Shown here piece after piece: positions 48,080 to 56,422 of a stretch of 64,000 nt of DNA. A program made the translations under genes and the position numbers. Source of the DNA: Pseudomonadota bacterium. GTDB lineage: Bacteria > Pseudomonadota > Alphaproteobacteria > Rhizobiales > Hyphomicrobiaceae. A model generated the notes under the pieces. That model saw only the letters and a program-made list of their open reading frames with translations, searched no databases and was not told where the DNA came from. The DNA lies in the NCBI GenBank assembly GCA_023405815.1, contig JAEXXM010000026.1, positions 186,001 through 250,000 on the forward strand. Direction: 5' to 3'. The first letter of the stretch is position 1; every line of letters begins with the position of its first letter.

Positions 48080-48661
48080 TCACGATTGAATGCGCGTGCT
48101 GAGAAAATACACTCCATACAAAGAAGTGAGCACGACGTTCGCCAACACTGTGAAGAAAGTGAACCTGCCGATCCACCAGAGAAGTTCGTGGGTGCATCCA
48201 AGGCAAGTGCGACAGGAATTTGCATACGCCTCAGCAAAAGGCATTGCTAGCGTAAGCAGTAACGCGACGGTGGCTAGATAGCCGAACAGATAAGAGACGT
48301 ACATACGCCGGGTGAGGACTACATCGACCATCTCCTGCTGCTCGTTTGACCATGACCGCAAGGTCGCCTGAGCCCCACGTAGAGGTTCGTCGAGGCTTTT
48401 CCTCTCCAAAGTCGCAACAGCGGCTAAGGCTGCGATGAAGAACGCAGCTAACAACTCGAACAGCTTTGAGAATTTTGCGGCGAACTGATCCGTCCCGAAG
48501 AAATCGGGACGACCAAGGCCGTAATAATGAACAAGGGTCAACGCTGTCCCTAGAGCGACGGGCACCACTAGATCAATGAGCACCTTGGATTCGTAAATGC
48601 CTCGCCCCAACCGAATGCGAAGGTACGCGAAGCATTGAGCTAGTTGACGCAGCATCCACAT
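48080..48661 (-). CDS. Four-helix membrane protein, function unknown
   Basis: From the ATG at 48661 the protein has 193 residues with four hydrophobic segments at about 27-48, 65-84, 122-142 and 160-185. Two Cys pairs (SCRTCLGC) lie between helices 3 and 4. The ATG shares a base with the stop of the upstream gene (TAATG), so translation is coupled. I do not recognise a family. With its soluble partner it forms an isolated two-gene operon in less GC-rich sequence. A role as a membrane effector is possible but only inferred. Confidence 0.7.
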   Translation of the reverse strand: MWMLRQLAQCFAYLRIRLGRGIYESKVLIDLVVPVALGTALTLVHYYGLGRPDFFGTDQFAAKFSKLFELLAAFFIAALAAVATLERKSLDEPLRGAQATLRSWSNEQQEMVDVVLTRRMYVSYLFGYLATVALLLTLAMPFAEAYANSCRTCLGCTHELLWWIGRFTFFTVLANVVLTSLYGVYFLSTRIQS

Positions 48662-49692
48662 TAGTTTGAAGGCGCCCAATATTTTTCGTCAGCCATGACC
48701 GCTGAAATTTTTCCGATAACTTCGTCGTTACAGAGGCTTTCACACTGTTCTAAGGGCTTCTCAAAACCGCTTACGACAGCAGTCCTAGCGTACACTGTCT
48801 CAGCGGCCTCTAGCCGTGTAATCGCAAATGTGGGCGACGCGCTGCGTTTGCCTTCCAATCCTGTGATGTTGATCTGAACCTCATCGTAGTGGTGTTCTTG
48901 AGCAATGCCGGGGAGCTTCTTCTTAATCCACTCGATCAGTCTCTCCGGCTGGTTTTCGTAGTCTATGGCCAAGGCCAGGTTCCGCTTGCTCCGCTTGATT
49001 ATTACGCCGCCGTCGGGTCCGCTAAAGCCCTCACGCCTCGATATCAACTCAATCGTGTGGACCCGACCCGACTTGATGTCCGCTTCTAGGCTTGCACTAG
49101 GCTGCAAAGCAAAGTCGATACGAGGGTGGTAGGCAATCAGGCGTTGAGAGTCCGGCCTTGTGAAGGCCGAGCCGTTGCGATCAGCATCAGCCCGGAGCAA
49201 TGCGTTAAGAAACCTAACGACGAGCGTCCGTGATACATTCGGCACCTTCTCTATTGCCGCTCTGTGCTCTCCAAGCGCCCTCGCCTGATTATCAAAGACG
49301 ACGTGGCACGAGTGTCCCACCAGTTCGTCGCGCTTGGGCTTTGCAATACGGACTGCCCGTTCGACACGGTTTACAAACGCGGGGCTCGCAATGTCCGCGT
49401 CGCCCCGCGTGACTAGTATGATCGTCTTGTGTTTGGAACGCTGCAAGTCCGCGATGTACACGACATCTGACAAATCAGCATTGGTCGCCTTCGCCTGTTC
49501 GGGGGTCATACCGACCGTAACGCTGCTAACCGTATCGGAGTCGGTTAGTGAAGCGAAGGCACGGGACTCTGTATGAAGCCTTTCGATCGTCTTTAACGTG
49601 TCGGGCAAAGAGAGGGGTGGGGCATCAGCAGGAACCATCGTCACTTTGGCGTTGACGAGAAACACTGCTCGTTCGTTCTTGTTCGACGACAT
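48661..49692 (-). CDS. Soluble protein of unknown function, partner of the four-helix membrane protein
   Basis: From the ATG at 49692 (ribosome binding site GGAAGGGG) the protein has 343 residues without signal peptide or membrane segments. It is predicted mixed alpha/beta; visible stretches include AVFLVNAKVTMVPADAPP, TIILVTRGDADIASPAFVNR, RTLVVRFLNALLRADADRN and RLIEWIKKKLPGIAQEHHYD. No catalytic motif or nucleotide-binding loop stands out. The first gene of a coupled pair; the composition and lack of core-genome neighbours suggest acquisition. The longer frame to 49737 is less likely. Confidence 0.7.
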   Translation of the reverse strand: MSSNKNERAVFLVNAKVTMVPADAPPLSLPDTLKTIERLHTESRAFASLTDSDTVSSVTVGMTPEQAKATNADLSDVVYIADLQRSKHKTIILVTRGDADIASPAFVNRVERAVRIAKPKRDELVGHSCHVVFDNQARALGEHRAAIEKVPNVSRTLVVRFLNALLRADADRNGSAFTRPDSQRLIAYHPRIDFALQPSASLEADIKSGRVHTIELISRREGFSGPDGGVIIKRSKRNLALAIDYENQPERLIEWIKKKLPGIAQEHHYDEVQINITGLEGKRSASPTFAITRLEAAETVYARTAVVSGFEKPLEQCESLCNDEVIGKISAVMADEKYWAPSN

Positions 49693-49937
49693 GCACGCGC
49701 CCCTTCCTTTCGAAAGAAGCTTCATGCCACAGAACAAGCGCAGGTTGTGACGCCTGAGGGAGTTCTATCCACACAAATCGGTCGAGCACGGTAATGCTAG
49801 CGTCTAGACTCAATAAGAATTTCGCTCCCGCACTGCCGCTCTCGTGCTTGAGGAAGGTGCCGGTGCAAATGGATGTTCGAAGCCCAGTCGGATCTGCAAT
49901 CGCTCTGCCGAACGGATTCGCGTTGAGCGGAGTCGTG

Positions 49938-50465
49938 CTACCTCCCCCCACCCTTCCACCCCTCCAGCGCCTTGAGCGTGTTCTCGACGTGTCCCGACGG
50001 ATCGAGCGCGGTGTACTCGTAGATGATCTCACCCGTAGGCGCGATCACGTACGAGGTCCGGTTCGCATACCCGAAAGCGAGCTTGGCGTCGTAGATCTCC
50101 ATGATCGTCTTGTCGGCGTCGGCCGCCACCGGGAACTTGCTGCGGCATTCGCTCACCGAGAACTTGTTCAAGACGTCGATGTCGTCGCCGGAAACGCCGA
50201 TCACGCTGGCGCCGAGCGCCGCGAACTTGTCCATCGCCTCCGCGAACGCGTTCGCCTCGACGCTGCAGCCGGGCGTGAACGCCGCCGGGTAGAAGTAGAG
50301 CACCACCGGCCCCTTCTTCAGCGCGTCGGGAAGCGAGTAGGTGAACTCCTTGCCGCCGAGCGTGGCGCGGGCGGTGAAGCCGGGCGCGATCGTGCCGGGC
50401 TTCAGCGCGGCGAGGGCCGGCGCGGCGATGAGCGCTGTCGAGAGGATGAAGGCGGAAAGGCGCAT
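49938..50465 (-). CDS. Exported peroxiredoxin (AhpC/TSA, BCP-like)
   Basis: The 175-residue precursor has a signal peptide (MRLSAFILSTALIAAPALA) and a thioredoxin-fold peroxidase domain. The peroxidatic Cys67 is in YPAAFTPGCSVEANAF; Cys107 in SVSECRSKFPVAAD is a possible resolving residue. The conserved FPVAADADKTIMEIYDA and TSYVIAPTGEIIYEY fit the PrxQ/BCP class. It would reduce peroxides in the periplasm. The frame runs on upstream into the TrhA gene, but the ATG at 50465 starts the signal peptide. It lies 53 bp downstream of TrhA. Confidence 0.9.
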   Translation of the reverse strand: MRLSAFILSTALIAAPALAALKPGTIAPGFTARATLGGKEFTYSLPDALKKGPVVLYFYPAAFTPGCSVEANAFAEAMDKFAALGASVIGVSGDDIDVLNKFSVSECRSKFPVAADADKTIMEIYDAKLAFGYANRTSYVIAPTGEIIYEYTALDPSGHVENTLKALEGWKGGGR

Positions 50466-50518
50466 CGGTCGGTCTCGCGATCTGCAAATTCGCCCCGAGC
50501 CTAGTGGGTTTTTTCCGC

Positions 50519-51160
50519 TCAGGCGATAGCGGTGACAACGGCCGCGAAATGGCACGCCGACGCCGACAGCACGAACCCGTGCCAGATGGCGTTGTTGTAC
50601 GGCAGCTTCTCCCACAGGTGGAACACGACGCCGACTGTGTAGAGGATGCCGCCGGCAACGAGCAGCGCGAAGGCAGTGCCGGACAGCGCCTCGAACAGCG
50701 GCGGCAGCGTGAACACCGCCGCCCAGCCCTGCGCCAGGTAGAGCACGTATGCCGTGCGCACGAACTGCGCCGGCGCGATCAGCTTGGCCGATGCGCCGAT
50801 CACCGCTATTCCCCACACCGCGACGAGCAGCCCGATGCCGACCGGCCCGCCCATCTTGATCGCCGCGAACGGCGTGTAGGTGGCGGCGATCTTCACGTAG
50901 ATGGCCGCATGGTCGAGCCGGCGCAAAAGCCAGCGCCAGCGGCTGCGCGACATGTTGTAGGCGGCCGAGCACACGAACACGGCGAGCATGCCGCCGCCGT
51001 AGATCAGCACCGCCGTCGACGATTGGGGGTCGAGCTGCGTGACGGAGAGCACGATGAGCGCGATGACGCCGGCGATGCCGAAGGCGATGCCGAGCGCGTG
51101 CACGATCCCGTCGGCGATCACCTCCGACCGCGTGTAGGTGGGAAACGTGCTCTGGCTCAT
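50519..51160 (-). CDS. TrhA/haemolysin III family membrane protein
   Basis: A 213-residue PAQR-type protein with seven membrane helices. The family residues are seen in ADGIVHALGIAFGIAG (first His), SAAYNMSRSRWRWLLRRLDHAAIY (Ser and the Asp-His pair, here quoted in part) and HGFVLSASACHFAAV (two His at the C-terminus), which together form a metal-dependent hydrolase-like site. TrhA influences membrane fluidity in E. coli. The ATG at 51160 was chosen over the longer frame to 51247. Confidence 0.9.
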   Translation of the reverse strand: MSQSTFPTYTRSEVIADGIVHALGIAFGIAGVIALIVLSVTQLDPQSSTAVLIYGGGMLAVFVCSAAYNMSRSRWRWLLRRLDHAAIYVKIAATYTPFAAIKMGGPVGIGLLVAVWGIAVIGASAKLIAPAQFVRTAYVLYLAQGWAAVFTLPPLFEALSGTAFALLVAGGILYTVGVVFHLWEKLPYNNAIWHGFVLSASACHFAAVVTAIA

Positions 51161-51332
51161 GCGGCTACTCAACGCTGCTGACGGTCTTCTCAGGCCGCAG
51201 CGCGCCGGCTGCGGCCTCCGACTTGCTTTCAGATGATGGCAAAACAAGGCCTTCTACCGTCCCGCGTGGAACAGCGGAGCGTCTCGCCGCCTTAGCCTTA
51301 ACTCCCTGCGTGCCCGCCGCCGCGTCTTCCGC

Positions 51333-51372
51333 GTCATCCCGGAAGGCCGGGCCCGGGTCCACGCCAGCTTCA
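51333..51372. repeat. Palindromic intergenic repeat, partial copy 3
   Basis: GTCATCCCGG followed by AAGGCCGGGCCCGGGTCCACGC matches the left half of the repeat family at 24782 and 47811. No complementary right half is seen here. Confidence 0.5.
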
Positions 51373-51492
51373 ACGAGCCCCGCGAGGCGCGGGCGAATTT
51401 CCACCCTGAGTAGCGGAATTGCACTAGCAAGCGGCATCTGCGTGCAGCTACAAATTGCTCACAGGTATTTTTTGTCGCCGTGAGTATTTGGC

Positions 51493-52641
51493 GTGCCGCG
51501 TATTGCTCAGCGAGTTTTCGCGTTCGTTTTCATTGGGCTAGTGCCTGCAGCATGCAGCACCCACCCGCTCCCCGAGGACGTCACCGGGCTGCCGATCTCG
51601 CAGATCGTGCATCAGATCCAGTGCGAGGCCGCCCGTGAGGTGAAGGGCTGGCACGCCCACCAGGGCTTTGGGAAACGCTCCGAAGAACTGGCGACGATCG
51701 ATACCTCGATTACCGACCTTTCCACTAAGTACAAGAGCGCGCTTGGCAAGCTTCAGGGTGCGAGCGACTACGGGACAAGTAGTGCCGAATTGCAGGACGC
51801 CTTTGACGCGATCAATTTGCAGCTCGACCAGGTCCAGCAAAAGATCAACGGGTCCACCTCCCAGGAGCACAAAGAGACGCTGCAGAACGAGGCCGTGCAG
51901 CTCTATCGGCAATACACGGCGATCATCGAGCTCGAGAACCTCTATGAGAAAGCCTCCAAGCTCGATGCGAGCCTGCAGGCTGCGAGGACAAGACGCCGCG
52001 AAAAGCGCTTCGAGCCGGTAATTGCCTTCGAAAGCAACAACGCCGCCTTCCAGTTCGTCTTCCAGGTTACCGAGAACAACAACGCCACCTCTAAGGGTAC
52101 GATCACCTGGCCGATCGTTCCCGGCGTCATCACGCTAGGCTACGATGTCGGCGACAAGCGCAGGAGAGAGAGCGACCGGCAGGTGAAGCTGGCGGCCACA
52201 TTCAAGGAGCTTGTTCGCCTCGACTGCAGCGAGATCGTCCTCCCCGAGGAAACGCGCCTTCCGCGCATGTATCCGATAACGGGCACGATCGGCCTCGACG
52301 AGGTAATCTGGGACTACATGGTGATGACCCATCGTATTGACCGGCAGAAGGGGACAAAGTTCCAATCCACCACCGCCGGAGATTCCTATCGCGACAAGAT
52401 CCGCTTCACGACCACGATCAACGGCGCTCTCAAGCCCGGCATCAATCTGTCGAAGCGCATGGGCCAGCTCATCGAGGCGAGCGCGGACATCGGCGCCGAT
52501 CGCATGGACGTGCACGAGCTGACGATCTACTTGACGCCACCTGGTGCGCCGACTGCGGGTTCGCCGCAGGAGGTTATCATCAAGCAAATGCCTGCAGTGC
52601 GCGTACGCGCAAGGGCACTGGAGCAGTCACCGGCTGGCTAA
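51493..52641 (+). CDS. Lipoprotein with coiled-coil N-terminal part, function unknown
   Basis: The GTG at 51493 gives 382 residues with a lipobox VPAAC (Cys21). Residues about 40-175 are helical and polar with heptad character (QLDQVQQKINGSTSQEHKET). The C-terminal part is beta-rich, with AAFQFVFQVTENNNATSKGT and KIRFTTTINGALKPGINLSK, suggesting a domain facing the periplasm. I do not recognise the family. It is followed by a small exported protein gene 34 bp downstream, probably in one operon, before parC. Confidence 0.72.
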   Translation: MPRIAQRVFAFVFIGLVPAACSTHPLPEDVTGLPISQIVHQIQCEAAREVKGWHAHQGFGKRSEELATIDTSITDLSTKYKSALGKLQGASDYGTSSAELQDAFDAINLQLDQVQQKINGSTSQEHKETLQNEAVQLYRQYTAIIELENLYEKASKLDASLQAARTRRREKRFEPVIAFESNNAAFQFVFQVTENNNATSKGTITWPIVPGVITLGYDVGDKRRRESDRQVKLAATFKELVRLDCSEIVLPEETRLPRMYPITGTIGLDEVIWDYMVMTHRIDRQKGTKFQSTTAGDSYRDKIRFTTTINGALKPGINLSKRMGQLIEASADIGADRMDVHELTIYLTPPGAPTAGSPQEVIIKQMPAVRVRARALEQSPAG

Positions 52642-52675
52642 GAGGCAACGGCTCATCCGCGCGAAGGTGATTACG

Positions 52676-53128
52676 ATGATCAGGCTCAACGCAACTTTGG
52701 CTTTGCTCTTGGTTGGTACGCCACTGGCCTGCGGCACGGCGCATGCGGGTTCATACCTGCAGCTCGCGAGTGTCGTGCCGGCTGTGAGAGTTGCCGTTCA
52801 TCGGGATGCAATCCGGCTCACTGTTGCAGAGCGCGGAACTCCACCGCCGGAGGGGCTATGCAAGCAGGCGGTGGAGTGGAATTTGGTATCGCAATGCTTG
52901 CCCTATCGCAGACGTGAGCTGTTCACGAGGCCAACCGGATTGCCTGAGAAGGTGGCCGGGAGAGGCGCACCACCTCTACTGAGATCCCTGCCGCTGTCGG
53001 TTGAGCCGACACCCGCAGAGGAGGCGGAGTATGGGAAAGCACTTACGATCCGGCAGCTTGAGAACGACCAGAAGCTCGACTACGACCGGCGCCTGAACGA
53101 GATACAAGATCTCTTGCGCGCTCAGTAG
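52676..53128 (+). CDS. Small exported protein, function unknown
   Basis: The ATG at 52676 gives 150 residues with a signal peptide (LALLLVGTPLACGTAHA). The mature part has two Cys (GLCKQ, SQCLPY) and a Gln/Glu/Asp-rich helical end. No family is recognised. The open frame begins at 52544 inside the preceding gene, but the signal peptide fixes the start. The acting partner is probably the lipoprotein encoded just before it. Confidence 0.65.
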   Translation: MIRLNATLALLLVGTPLACGTAHAGSYLQLASVVPAVRVAVHRDAIRLTVAERGTPPPEGLCKQAVEWNLVSQCLPYRRRELFTRPTGLPEKVAGRGAPPLLRSLPLSVEPTPAEEAEYGKALTIRQLENDQKLDYDRRLNEIQDLLRAQ

Positions 53129-53222
53129 CCGCAGGCCGAAGTCGCAAAGCGCCACGCCGACACTGCGCTGCATCCACAACCTGGGGCTTGCGGCGCGGGC
53201 CGATGGGTATTAGCCCATCCCC

Positions 53223-55478
53223 ATGACCGAAAAACCGATTCTGCCCGGCCCCGAAGGCATCGAGCCCATCAACCTCAAGGAAGCGCTGGAAGAGCGCTAC
53301 CTGGCCTACGCGCTGTCGACCATCATGCATCGCGCGCTGCCCGACGTGCGCGACGGGTTAAAGCCCGTGCACCGGCGCATCCTCTACGCCATGCACCAGC
53401 TGCGCCTCACGCCCGAGGGCGGGTTCTTGAAGTGCGCCAAGATCGTCGGCGATGCCATGGGCGACTTCCACCCCCACGGCAACCAGGCGATCTACGACGC
53501 GCTCGCGCGGCTCGCCCAGGACTTCGCCGTCCGCTATCCGCTCATCGACGGCCAGGGCAACTTCGGCAACATCGACGGCGATAACCCCGCCGCCGAGCGC
53601 TACACCGAGGCGCGCATCACCATCACCGCCGCCGACCTCATGGAAGGCCTGGAGGAGGAGACGGTCGACTTCCGCCCCAACTACGACGGGCGCAAGATGG
53701 AGCCGGCGGTGCTGCCGGCCGCGTTCCCCAACCTGCTCGCCAACGGCGCCTCCGGCATCGCCGTCGGCATGGCGACCAACATCCCCCCGCACAACGTCGA
53801 CGAGCTGTGCGCCGGCCTCTTGCACCTCATCAAGCACCCGAACGCCACCATCGAGAAGCTGGTGGAGATGATCCCCGGCCCCGACTTCCCCACCGGCGGC
53901 GTCATCGTCGAGCCGCGCGACCAGATCATCGAGGCCTACAAGACCGGCCGCGGCGGCTTCCGCCTGCGGGCGAAGTGGGACAAGGAGGAGACCGGGCGCG
54001 GCGGCTACCAGATCGTCGTCACCGAGATCCCCTACCAGGTGCAGAAGGCAAAGCTCGTCGAGCGCATCGCCGAGCTGATGACGGAGAAGAAGCTGCCGCT
54101 GCTCGGCGACGTGCGCGATGAATCCGCCGAGGAGATCCGCCTCGTCCTCGAGCCCAAGAGCCGCACCGTCGATGCAACGCTCTTGATGGAAAGCCTCTTC
54201 CGCGCGACCGAGCTGGAGCTGCGCTTCGGCCTCAACATGAACGTGCTGTCGGCCGGCCAGATCCCTGGCGTGCTTTCCTTGCGCGACGTGCTGCGCCAGT
54301 GGCTCGAGCACCGCATCGACGTGCTGGTCAAGCGCTCGCAGTATCGCCTCAAAAAGATCGAGCACCGCCTCGAGGTGCTCGACGGCTACCTCGTCGCCTA
54401 CCTCAACATCGACGAGGTGATCCGCATCGTCCGCCACGAGGACGACCCCAAGGCCAAGCTCATCTCCCGCTTCAAGCTCACCGAGGTCCAGGCCGAAGCC
54501 ATCCTCAATCTGCGCTTGAAGAGCCTGTCGAAGCTCGAGGAGGTGGAGATCCGCGCCGAGCACGACAAGCTGTCGAAGGAGAAGCGCGAGCTGCAGCAAT
54601 TGCTGAAATCCGACGACCTGCAGTGGGAGCGCATCGCCTCGGAAGTGAAGGAGGTGCGCGAGCGCTATTCGAAATCGACCCCGCTCGGCCGCCGCCGCAC
54701 CTCGTTCGCCGACGCCCCCGTCATCGACATCGATCTCGACGCCGCGCTGATCGAGAAGGAGCCGGTCACTATCATCCTCTCCGACAAGGGCTGGGTGCGC
54801 GCGCTGAAGGGCCACGTCGACGATCTGGGCAAGCTCGACTTCAAGCAGGGCGACAAGCTGAAGCGCGCCGTGAAGGCGCATACCACCGACAAGATTTTGG
54901 TGCTGGCGACCAACGGCAAGATCTTCACGCTCGAGGCTTCGCAGCTCCCCGGCGGCCGCGGTCACGGCGAGCCGGTGCGCCTGATGATCGACCTCGAAGA
55001 GAACCACGACATCGCCGAGGTCTTCCCCTACCAGGCCGGGCGCAAGCTCCTCATCGCCTCGACCGGCGGCTACGGCTTCATCGTGCCCGAGGACGAGGTC
55101 GTCGCCTCGACGCGCAAGGGCAAGCAGGTGCTGAACGTATCGGAGCCGGACGAGGCCAAGCTGATCGCGCCGGTGCCCGACGGCGCCGACCACGTCGCCA
55201 TCGTCGGCGACAACCGCAAGATGCTCATCTTCAAGCTCGACGAGGTCAACGAGATGACGCGCGGCAAGGGCGTCATCCTGCAGAAGTCGAAGGAGGGCGC
55301 GCTGTCGGATGCGCGCTGCTTCAAGAAGTCGGAAGGCCTGAGCTGGGTCGACAGCGCCGGCCGCACCTTCACGCTTGGCTGGAGCGAGCTGAAGGAGTGG
55401 GTGGGTCAGCGCGCCCAGGCCGGCCGCGTGGTGCCCAAGGGCTTCCCTCGCTCCAACAGCTTCGGGCCCGTGTTTTAG
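53223..55478 (+). CDS. parC: DNA topoisomerase IV subunit A
   Basis: ParC is the DNA-cleaving subunit of topoisomerase IV, which unlinks daughter chromosomes. The active-site Tyr127 is in [10 protein letters not shown], preceded by [12 protein letters not shown]. Length of 751 residues and the C-terminal beta-pinwheel repeats with no GyrA box identify ParC rather than GyrA. The quinolone region reads [14 protein letters not shown] (residues 81-94): Asn87 and Gln88 stand where E. coli has Asp79 and Ser80. The 3' end has a decayed second copy at 56584-56709. Confidence 0.96.
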   Translation: MTEKPILPGPEGIEPINLKEALEERYLAYALSTIMHRALPDVRDGLKPVHRRILYAMHQLRLTPEGGFLKCAKIVGDAMGDFHPHGNQAIYDALARLAQDFAVRYPLIDGQGNFGNIDGDNPAAERYTEARITITAADLMEGLEEETVDFRPNYDGRKMEPAVLPAAFPNLLANGASGIAVGMATNIPPHNVDELCAGLLHLIKHPNATIEKLVEMIPGPDFPTGGVIVEPRDQIIEAYKTGRGGFRLRAKWDKEETGRGGYQIVVTEIPYQVQKAKLVERIAELMTEKKLPLLGDVRDESAEEIRLVLEPKSRTVDATLLMESLFRATELELRFGLNMNVLSAGQIPGVLSLRDVLRQWLEHRIDVLVKRSQYRLKKIEHRLEVLDGYLVAYLNIDEVIRIVRHEDDPKAKLISRFKLTEVQAEAILNLRLKSLSKLEEVEIRAEHDKLSKEKRELQQLLKSDDLQWERIASEVKEVRERYSKSTPLGRRRTSFADAPVIDIDLDAALIEKEPVTIILSDKGWVRALKGHVDDLGKLDFKQGDKLKRAVKAHTTDKILVLATNGKIFTLEASQLPGGRGHGEPVRLMIDLEENHDIAEVFPYQAGRKLLIASTGGYGFIVPEDEVVASTRKGKQVLNVSEPDEAKLIAPVPDGADHVAIVGDNRKMLIFKLDEVNEMTRGKGVILQKSKEGALSDARCFKKSEGLSWVDSAGRTFTLGWSELKEWVGQRAQAGRVVPKGFPRSNSFGPVF

Positions 55479-55580
55479 GGGTGGCTGGACGAGGAGCCGC
55501 TGACGCGCTCCTGCAAACGCCCGCGACGTGCTATATGAGGTCGAGAGGTGCGAGCCTTGCAGCCAGCCTGTAGGATAGAC

Positions 55581-55817
55581 ATGTCGAAGCCGGTCATTTT
55601 CACCATTTCCGCCGCCTGGGACGACGAGGCGGCGGTGTGGAGCGGGCATTGTGACGACATTCCCGCCGCCGCCGACGCGCCGACGCTGGACGAGCTGTTG
55701 GCGAAGATCTCGGCCATGGCGCTCGACCTCCTGCCGGACAACCACCCCGGGGTCGATCCCGCGTCGCTGTTTTTGCAGATCACGGCGCTGCGCGAAGCCG
55801 AGATGGTCGCAGCCTGA
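55581..55817 (+). CDS. DUF1902 (HicB-like antitoxin family) protein
   Basis: The 78-residue protein has the DUF1902 pattern: ISAAWDDEAAVWSGHCDDIP, ADAPTLDELLAKISAMALDLL and DNHPGV. Such proteins act as HicB-type antitoxins when a HicA toxin gene follows. Here the next reading frame is cut to 17 codons, so the toxin partner is lost or truncated. The ATG at 55581 is preferred to a GTG at 55548. It lies directly behind parC in an accessory stretch. Confidence 0.82.
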   Translation: MSKPVIFTISAAWDDEAAVWSGHCDDIPAAADAPTLDELLAKISAMALDLLPDNHPGVDPASLFLQITALREAEMVAA

Positions 55818-55871
55818 ATGGCACCGCAGTTTGATAGGCCGTTGCGGGAGCTGCTGCGCGCCCACAACTAA
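55818..55871 (+). pseudogene. Truncated HicA-like toxin remnant (17 codons)
   Basis: An ATG directly abuts the DUF1902 stop and encodes MAPQFDRPLRELLRAHN, which resembles the first residues of HicA-type proteins encoded after DUF1902 genes (basic LRELL helix). The RNA-binding domain and catalytic His (GKGDHEIW region) are absent because a stop follows. Similarity rests on very few residues and on gene order. Confidence 0.45.
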
Positions 55872-56422
55872 CCCTCAGTCGCCGGCTTTGTTCCTGTGAG
55901 GCGCTCAACAACACAGGTCGGCTTCGGCAAGGGTGGCGCACTTCGGCCTGCGGGAATACGGCCCCCCTTGCTCAAATTGTCGAAGGCTCGGAGCGGCTGC
56001 AAATTGGTGAAATGAAAACAGGCGGACCGATGCGCTTCAAACGACAGGTCGTGTGCTGAGCACGGTACGATATGATCGATGTGCCAGGCTTCTCCGTAGT
56101 TGTTCCACGATATACCTGGAAGAAATTGCCCCTCGATGTGCCGCACGAATTCGTCCTGTGTGCATCCGAGCATCGATATGTAAGCGTCGTAGTCTTTCGT
56201 ACGCCGGACACCTTGCGCCTTGAGCGCGTCGTCTGCGCGCCTCCAAGTATCGACGAATGCTCGTCCCTGTGGAGTGTTGTTATCGCAGCGTTTGAAGTTC
56301 TTCTTGTCGCCATACCCCAAGAAGCCATCGCTGATGCGCTTGAGCTCTCTCTCTTCCGCACGCACCTTGCGGCGTTTCCAGAACGCATAAGCGAGCATCA
56401 AACAAAGGATGATCGTTTCCAT
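55868..56422 (-). CDS. HNH endonuclease-like protein
   Basis: The 184-residue protein has a short hydrophobic N-terminus and a basic helix (FWKRRKVRAEERELKR), then a C-terminal HNH domain: WHIDHIVPCSAHDLSFEAHR, with His-x-x-His, and FTNLQPLRAFDNLSKG with the Asn. The preceding LGCTQDEFVRHIEGQFLPG is common in phage-type HNH nucleases. The final His expected in some subtypes is not obvious. It is on the minus strand in the island behind parC, a typical setting for selfish or defence nucleases. Confidence 0.75.
   Translation of the reverse strand: METIILCLMLAYAFWKRRKVRAEERELKRISDGFLGYGDKKNFKRCDNNTPQGRAFVDTWRRADDALKAQGVRRTKDYDAYISMLGCTQDEFVRHIEGQFLPGISWNNYGEAWHIDHIVPCSAHDLSFEAHRSACFHFTNLQPLRAFDNLSKGGRIPAGRSAPPLPKPTCVVERLTGTKPATEG

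Noticed and set aside
53358..55865. 835-codon open frame on the minus strand across parC
   Set aside because: It is the antisense shadow of parC in high-GC sequence; the translation is Leu/Asp/His-rich with no family character.
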